Both the position numbers and the translations under genes were made by a program. From Alcanivoracaceae bacterium (lineage in GTDB: Bacteria; Pseudomonadota; Gammaproteobacteria; Pseudomonadales; Alcanivoracaceae): a stretch of DNA of 64,000 nucleotides. Below, in pieces: positions 59,320 to 64,000 of the stretch (the stretch's first letter is position 1; each line of letters starts with the position of its first letter). Location: assembly GCA_023146255.1 (NCBI GenBank), contig JAGLCJ010000014.1, positions 62,001 to 126,000 on the forward strand. Direction: 5' to 3'. The notes under the pieces are model-generated. The model searched no databases. It was not told the origin of the DNA and saw only the letters and a program-made list of their open reading frames with translations.

Positions 59320-60654
59320 TCAACAGAATATCGCCGCGCCATGACAGTTGTCCTGGCGACGCAAGTCAATCTTGGGGTTGTCGATAATCAACCGTCCTTC
59401 CGGACCAAGAAGACTGATCGCTGTTCCGACGTCAACATTGCCAACGTTCAAACGGTTCGGTGGGTTGATGTTAAGAATTTTGGCGCCAGGGGCATTAAGC
59501 CACCAACCGGTATTCGCAGCAGGCGCATAGGCACTGAAGCATCGCGGCGTAGTCTGCCCGTAAGCAGGATTGCATGAATCAAATGCGACATTTGATGGCG
59601 GCGGAGCCTTGCTGTAGTTAGGCCATGAAACCGGCTCTCGTTGCACAGAAAGGAAGAAATTTTCAGTATTCGGCGTAAGCAGATAGTGAACGAGTCTGGT
59701 ATCGATTCTTAACTGTCCATAACCTTCATCAACAATGACGTTAGCCAGTGCCTGCGCCGGCGAACAGATAAGAAAATTGAAGAAATTACAGTTCAGATCT
59801 ATGTTGTCGATATTCAGCTTTGCAGCGGCGACATGAAGCGTATTCAAACGAGTGCCGCCGGCATCGACAAAGAACGGCGTAGTGGTGGAGTTGCAACCGT
59901 ACTGGGATGGACTCATCCTGCCAAAGCAGGTATCAAGATCCGCGTTAAAACCGAGAATATTGGCTCTTGCACGAATGGCGGCAGAAAGCTCAAGCGCAAG
60001 GAACCCGGAAACAGAATTGATACCGGAATGACAGTTCAGCACCCCGGCGCCGACTGTGGCGGACGGGTTACAGGTGCCGCCATTCTCCTGATTGACCAGA
60101 TTCGACTCAGCACCGTAACCACCCACCCCGGTATAGTCGCGACCGATGCTGAGTGCACCATTGATTCTCTGGCCGCCGATCTTTAACCCGACAACCTCCC
60201 TCTGGGTCTGACTGCTACCATTTTTTATGGCTAACTCAACATAGGGCCGGAGCAACTCGAACATGCTGTCCGGCCCCGCCGTGGACGGCAGTGTACCGGC
60301 CGGGTTAATCCCCATGAAACTGAGGTAATCAATATCAATATCGCAAGCCGGTGTTGTCGTCAGAAGATCGTTTACGCCGCCGCAGCCAAGCTGGAACTTG
60401 GCAATATTCATGTTCAGATTGAGTTTGACGTCCATTCCCATGCGGTAGAAATCGAAGTTGGCGTAGGTGTTGGCCGATCCCGCGCCGGTCAGTTCATTCG
60501 GACCAATATGGTCAGACAGGAAAAGACTTCCGTTCTGCCCGGTAATATCAGAAAGCTCGCCATCTTCCAGCGCTACCATCGCACTGGACGGCAGCGACAA
60601 CACCAGTGAAATTCCACAAGCCATTGAAGTCAGAAAACTAGAAGCCGAAAACAT
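59320..60654 (-). CDS. Exported protein, gene 3 of the four-gene surface operon
   Basis: 444 aa from ATG 60654, which has GGAG 6 nt upstream and overlaps the previous gene by 17 nt; ATG 60666 has no ribosome site. Signal peptide, then VALEDGELSDITGQNGSLFLSD, the shared motif. It carries 11-12 Cys, many in pairs (LGCGG, TPACDID, DLNCNFFNFLICSP), so disulfides are expected in the periplasm or outside. Low-complexity Asn/Ala/Gly content fits a surface beta structure. Function unknown; FilA/DUF6160-like by the motif. Confidence 0.72.
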   Translation of the reverse strand: MFSASSFLTSMACGISLVLSLPSSAMVALEDGELSDITGQNGSLFLSDHIGPNELTGAGSANTYANFDFYRMGMDVKLNLNMNIAKFQLGCGGVNDLLTTTPACDIDIDYLSFMGINPAGTLPSTAGPDSMFELLRPYVELAIKNGSSQTQREVVGLKIGGQRINGALSIGRDYTGVGGYGAESNLVNQENGGTCNPSATVGAGVLNCHSGINSVSGFLALELSAAIRARANILGFNADLDTCFGRMSPSQYGCNSTTTPFFVDAGGTRLNTLHVAAAKLNIDNIDLNCNFFNFLICSPAQALANVIVDEGYGQLRIDTRLVHYLLTPNTENFFLSVQREPVSWPNYSKAPPPSNVAFDSCNPAYGQTTPRCFSAYAPAANTGWWLNAPGAKILNINPPNRLNVGNVDVGTAISLLGPEGRLIIDNPKIDLRRQDNCHGAAIFC

Positions 60655-61276
60655 AAGCGGCTCCATCAAAGCGTGCGGCACTGGGTGCGTTAAGACCACT
60701 GCTATCTGCCATTCTGAAGCCAAGGGCACTTCCGGTAGCAGCATCGCGCAGATAGCCCGGGGTCAGGCCATTATCAAACTCGAGCGCCGTACGGCCGATA
60801 TTCATCAGTAAAAGCAGGTCCTGATACTCTCCTGTCCCCTTGTACATCGGGTAACTGATGCGCACGGCTTGAATACCGCGCGGATCACAGCCAGCCAGCA
60901 GGCAGGTGCCGCTTCCATCGAGAAACCGGCTGGCGTCCTGGAATCCGGTTGAAGTCGACGGCAGCACCGCACTTTCGAGCCGCACATCATTGATGCTCAA
61001 TGTCCCATAGTAGTCTTTGAGCATCAGCCAGATGCCTTCACGACCGGAGAACTCCAGACCGAGCCGACAGGGATTCAGAAAGCCACTGCAACCCATTGGG
61101 GCGCCACTGTCATCAACGTTGTTCCGCAAGCGAAGCGTAAGCTGAACTCCATCTGCACCAATCACCGTCGATAGCGCATCATCTTCCATTGGCTCAAGCG
61201 CATAAACTGCCTGACAGATAACCGCTAGCAGGACGGCTAACGTTGCCGTAGAACTTGATATTAATCCGGCCTTCAT
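60638..61276 (-). CDS. Exported protein, gene 2 of the four-gene surface operon
   Basis: 212 aa from ATG 61276, which shares a base with the upstream TGA (TGATG) and has GGGAGG upstream; TTG 61282 is less likely. Signal peptide (cut after VYA), then LEPMEDDALSTVIGADGVQLTLR, the shared motif. Cys residues at CSGFLNPC and CLLAGC suggest two disulfides. It is the smallest of the four, possibly a minor subunit. Function unknown. Confidence 0.74.
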   Translation of the reverse strand: MKAGLISSSTATLAVLLAVICQAVYALEPMEDDALSTVIGADGVQLTLRLRNNVDDSGAPMGCSGFLNPCRLGLEFSGREGIWLMLKDYYGTLSINDVRLESAVLPSTSTGFQDASRFLDGSGTCLLAGCDPRGIQAVRISYPMYKGTGEYQDLLLLMNIGRTALEFDNGLTPGYLRDAATGSALGFRMADSSGLNAPSAARFDGAAYVFGF

Positions 61277-62808
61277 CAGCAACCTCCCGCCTGACAGCTA
61301 ATCAACTCAAGCTGATTGATTAGCAGCCCTTCTATACGAGCATCGCCGAGGTTCACTGTGCTGGTCGGGTAACGCCGGGTGAAATCACCTGCGCCCACGG
61401 AAACAGGGCCGCCTGGCGGAAGACTTGCGCTGTAACGACTTGAGCTGTAGTTGATCGGCGTGGTACTGACAACGCAGCCTCCTCCACCGCTTGCACAGTT
61501 GTAGTTCTGTGTGTGCTGCATGCTTTGTGACTCACCGCGCTTGTCGATGACCATGGGACGCTTGGCGAAAGCATTGAACTGCGCACAGGTATCGCAAGCC
61601 CGAAACAGGATGCCGTCATTACTTGCATTAATCGCGTTACGCGTTCCAGCTGCGGCGCTGCCACCCAGCGGCGTCGGGTACCAGTCGCCATAACGGACGT
61701 AGCCGTGACTTAGACGATAATTTGCGCAGTTCTGATTGGCGCCACAGCCACTGGTCCAGTCGCGAACCTGCAGTCTGGCAGTTTCAAATCCGCGGCTGTC
61801 CCCGGCATTAAGACCATAGAAGCGACCATAGACGACCGGATTGTTTGGAACTCTGGTCAAGGTCAGCGAGAAGTTTCCGGATGTGCCTACTGCGTTAAGC
61901 ACTAATGCCTGATAGTAAAGTTGCCCTATCGGCAGAAATGCATCGACATTGTAGAAGTGCAGCCCCTCATTATTTCCGAACACCACTGGCTGGCCGATAG
62001 CGTCAGAACTGGCACCAGCGCTCTGTGCAACACTGAAGCGAAAATCGCCGCGCAAACGGCTGTGGTAGAACATGGCAAAGGTTTCGCCGTACAGCGGGTT
62101 GTCCGTCATTTTGAAAAGACGAAAAATGCTACCTGCTGCATTGCCGCGAATAATCGTCTGACTTTTCAGCAAACCACCGCCGTTAGCTGTGCCTGTACCG
62201 GCGGAGAGCGGCTGTAGCGCCGGATTCCGGGTTGCGCCTGCTTCGATTTCCCCCCAGAACGAGAGGGTGTAATCCGGCTGACTGGTTGGCGCCAGATACT
62301 CGTAAATGGTTTTGTCCGGATTATTCGGATCGGTATTAATCAGGCTGCCGTTATAGGCCATGCCGGCCGGCGACCAGGCCCGCATCACGTAGGGATTATC
62401 AAAAGGCGAGAACCATCCTCCAGCACCGCCAATCACTCCCCCGCGAGGGCAGTTCAGACTGCCTGCATTGCAAGCCGCCTCATTCCAGTGCGAACCGCCA
62501 GCCCCGTCGCCGGACAGATTAATGCCGTACCAACGTAGATCTCCGCGGCGCCAGCAGTTTGTGTTCGACGCACTACTGCCTGTTCCGGTACAGGCAGCCG
62601 CTCCCGCCGGGGTCACGCCGACCTGCTCCATATAGCTGGTCGGCGCCATCATGTAGCGGAAATTTTCCAGCGCCACGGCAATCCCGGCACCGCTGACATC
62701 TTCCATCTCGTCATCGGATAACGCCTGCAATGCCAGCCCATAGCCCGCCACCGGCATGACACCGAGAAGCGTGGACAACAGGAGCAGCAGTGAGCGCAGG
62801 CAAATCAT
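61276..62808 (-). CDS. Exported protein, gene 1 of the four-gene surface operon
   Basis: 510 aa. Start at ATG 62808 gives a clean signal peptide (LLLLLSTLLGVMPVAG); in-frame ATGs at 62868 and 62943 add a Pro-rich N-terminus and the latter lies across a terminator. The shared motif appears as LQALSDDEMEDVSGAGIAVALENF. Many Trp/Tyr/Gly segments (RWYGINLSGDGAGGSH, GHGYVRYGDWYPTPLG) and Cys pairs (CGANQNC, CDTC). First gene of the operon, so 62809-62906 should hold the promoter. A surface or pilus-associated role is inferred from the motif. Confidence 0.75.
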   Translation of the reverse strand: MICLRSLLLLLSTLLGVMPVAGYGLALQALSDDEMEDVSGAGIAVALENFRYMMAPTSYMEQVGVTPAGAAACTGTGSSASNTNCWRRGDLRWYGINLSGDGAGGSHWNEAACNAGSLNCPRGGVIGGAGGWFSPFDNPYVMRAWSPAGMAYNGSLINTDPNNPDKTIYEYLAPTSQPDYTLSFWGEIEAGATRNPALQPLSAGTGTANGGGLLKSQTIIRGNAAGSIFRLFKMTDNPLYGETFAMFYHSRLRGDFRFSVAQSAGASSDAIGQPVVFGNNEGLHFYNVDAFLPIGQLYYQALVLNAVGTSGNFSLTLTRVPNNPVVYGRFYGLNAGDSRGFETARLQVRDWTSGCGANQNCANYRLSHGYVRYGDWYPTPLGGSAAAGTRNAINASNDGILFRACDTCAQFNAFAKRPMVIDKRGESQSMQHTQNYNCASGGGGCVVSTTPINYSSSRYSASLPPGGPVSVGAGDFTRRYPTSTVNLGDARIEGLLINQLELISCQAGGC

Positions 62809-62906
62809 GGCGAAACCGGATTTTGTTTTTATAGGCCGTACAGGATGGCGCGGAGGGGGTGCCAGCATCAGCGGTATGTCCGGCCAGCCATGTGGCAAAT
62901 ACGGAC

Positions 62907-62934
62907 AAAAAAATGCCGGCGCAAGCGCCGGCAT
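62907..62934 (-). terminator. Rho-independent terminator, minus strand
   Basis: ATGCCGGCG (62913-62921) / CGCCGGCAT (62926-62934), loop CAAG, with the run of As at 62907-62912 read as Us on the minus strand. It ends the hydrolase gene that stops at 62963 and separates it from the four-gene operon. Confidence 0.9.
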
Positions 62935-62962
62935 ATTTCCCAATTCGGGTAAGGGCGGAGAG

Positions 62963-64000
62963 TCAGTAATCGCTCACTATGGATTTGCCTTTTGCGACAG
63001 AGGGATCGCCCAGCTCCGCCAGCGCCTCCAGCGACGCCGGCAGACGCAGCACACCGGTAAATGTCACCCCGCCGGCAAACTCCAGCGGCAGGGTATTGAA
63101 CTGCGGATGACGGCTGAACAGCAGCAGACCAAGCTGGTCACCCGGCTCCAGCTCCACTGCGATCGGCGGCATCTGCGCTTCCTGACCGGGTCGCACCGGC
63201 ATCATTTGATCGTTAATCAGACGCGGCCGGGCCGAGCCTTCGCGACGCACAGCCAGTGCCGCCAGCACCGGGGTCTGTTGCGCGGCATTCAAGGTCAGCG
63301 ACGGGGTGCCAAAGCGCTTCTCGGCAACGCTGGCGGTGTGCAGCGGCACGAACGCCGGGCGCAGCCTGCCGTCACGCGGCTCGGCAAAGCGCCTGGCCAG
63401 CGATTTGTCGGTACGCCAACCCACCAGCCAGTCGGCCGGTGCGGTCAGCCAGCGCCAGCTGCCGCTGCGCTTGCCCTTGAGGGTGACCTCGGGAATGGCG
63501 ATTTCCTGATGCAGGGTCGGCCACTGATTCAGTGCCAGCCCCCAGTCATTGACCGACAGGCACACGGAGGGACGCGCCGGCAACTCGGCGTCAGTCAGCT
63601 TGGCCGTCAGCCAGTCGGTTACCACGTCGCGGGTACGCTGCCGCTCACCCTCGCAGTGCAGCCACTTCTCCCAGTACCAGATTGGGGTCGAGCTGGAATG
63701 CTGCTCCATTGGCAGCAGATGGCCGCCGGTTTGCGCGATCAGGCTGACGTCACCACCGGCCGCACTCAGGCACTCCTGTGCCTTGAGCGCCTGACCGACA
63801 TCGAACAGGACGTCACGGAAGCCCTGCACCAGCAGAGCATCGACCTTGCGCTGCTCGCCGCGCTCACAGTAATAGGACAGGCCATGCGGGGCGTAACGCT
63901 GCTTCAGCTCCTCGGTAATCACGCCGTCGCGCGCCAGCGCAAAGTTCTCGCGCAGGTAGGGGTGCAGCTTGCGGAAGTTCCACCAGTCGCCCATCAGGTA
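62963..64000 (-). CDS. X-Pro dipeptidyl-peptidase/CocE-type hydrolase, C-terminal part (cut by window edge)
   Basis: 345 codons are visible and the frame continues past the right edge (…YLMGDWWNFRK), so the ATG at 63994 is probably internal. VDALLVQGFRDVLFDVGQAL and SLIAQTGGHLLP look like the nucleophile-distal part of an alpha/beta hydrolase with a late Asp and His. Residues from about 190 to the end are a beta-sandwich (LTLNAAQQTPVLAALAV..., AVELEPGDQLGLLLFSRHPQF) like the C-terminal jelly-roll of X-Pro dipeptidyl-peptidases and cocaine esterase. The nucleophile Ser would lie beyond the window. The substrate is unknown. Confidence 0.65.
   Translation of the reverse strand, partial: YLMGDWWNFRKLHPYLRENFALARDGVITEELKQRYAPHGLSYYCERGEQRKVDALLVQGFRDVLFDVGQALKAQECLSAAGGDVSLIAQTGGHLLPMEQHSSSTPIWYWEKWLHCEGERQRTRDVVTDWLTAKLTDAELPARPSVCLSVNDWGLALNQWPTLHQEIAIPEVTLKGKRSGSWRWLTAPADWLVGWRTDKSLARRFAEPRDGRLRPAFVPLHTASVAEKRFGTPSLTLNAAQQTPVLAALAVRREGSARPRLINDQMMPVRPGQEAQMPPIAVELEPGDQLGLLLFSRHPQFNTLPLEFAGGVTFTGVLRLPASLEALAELGDPSVAKGKSIVSDY

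Overview
The window is a high-GC stretch of a gammaproteobacterial chromosome, most likely from a marine or environmental heterotroph. This rests on gene content: an exosortase A (XrtA)/PEP-CTERM exopolysaccharide locus, REP-like 'GTAGGAGC' palindromes, BigR/YeeE, a PrsK/PrsR pair, and many outer-membrane and lipoprotein genes. The genus cannot be fixed by eye. There are no phage genes, transposases or CRISPR arrays.

Layout. 0.3-5.7 kb: a choice-of-anchor I lipoprotein, then a LysR regulator divergent from an azoreductase, a glutathionyl-hydroquinone reductase and a pirin (a quinone/electrophile stress group), with two REP-like elements. 5.7-11.4 kb: a translationally coupled five-gene operon (flavin monooxygenase, BASS transporter, two SDR enzymes, TSUP transporter), divergent from an AraC regulator. 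11.5-37.1 kb: the exopolysaccharide/exosortase locus. It holds an XrtA-EpsI fusion and a partner lipoprotein, a 12-gene minus-strand operon (Wza-like export protein, Wzz-like chain-length protein, a degenerate tyrosine-kinase-like ATPase, an outer-membrane barrel, a FemAB-like acyltransferase, an O-antigen-ligase-like protein, a GT2, a CapK/PaaK ligase, three GT4s and a membrane-anchored possible deacetylase), a J-domain membrane protein with a deacetylase and a flippase, a hexapeptide acyltransferase, the PrsK/PrsR two-component system and the priming glycosyltransferase. 37.5-41.5 kb: a PEP-CTERM substrate, the PrsT TPR lipoprotein and a second substrate. 41.5-48.7 kb: housekeeping genes (MetY, AraC, Mpo1-like, enoyl-CoA hydratase, a TraF-like protein with a lipoprotein, a CBS protein, Dps, tRNA-Ser). 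48.8-55.6 kb: cupredoxin-DUF3034-globin operon, hemolysin III, a BigR-like persulfide-sensor operon with YeeE-type transporters, GPx, tandem CrcB and dGTPase. 55.7-56.7 kb: a third, detached PEP-CTERM substrate. 57.1-62.8 kb: four coupled genes for large exported proteins sharing one N-terminal motif. At the right edge is a cut hydrolase gene.

How the parts work together. The polysaccharide is primed on lipid by the glycosyltransferase at 35.7 kb, extended by the GT2/GT4 enzymes, flipped, polymerised and exported. PEP-CTERM proteins are cut by XrtA at the inner membrane and presumably joined to that surface matrix. All three substrate genes have a sigma-54 -24/-12 element within 50-75 bp of their promoter-proximal copy of a 17-bp box (consensus near TGTCAGCTTTTTTTACA). 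Each has a second copy further upstream, 42-43 bp away at two genes and 107 bp away at the third. This links the substrates to the sigma-54 activator PrsR and is the clearest new regulatory pattern in the window. Other points worth attention are the tyrosine-kinase-like protein lacking the P-loop lysine and Walker B aspartate, a PEP-CTERM box that shares bases with the prsT terminator, the four-gene surface-protein operon, and an AraC gene with an apparent frameshift at a C5 run.
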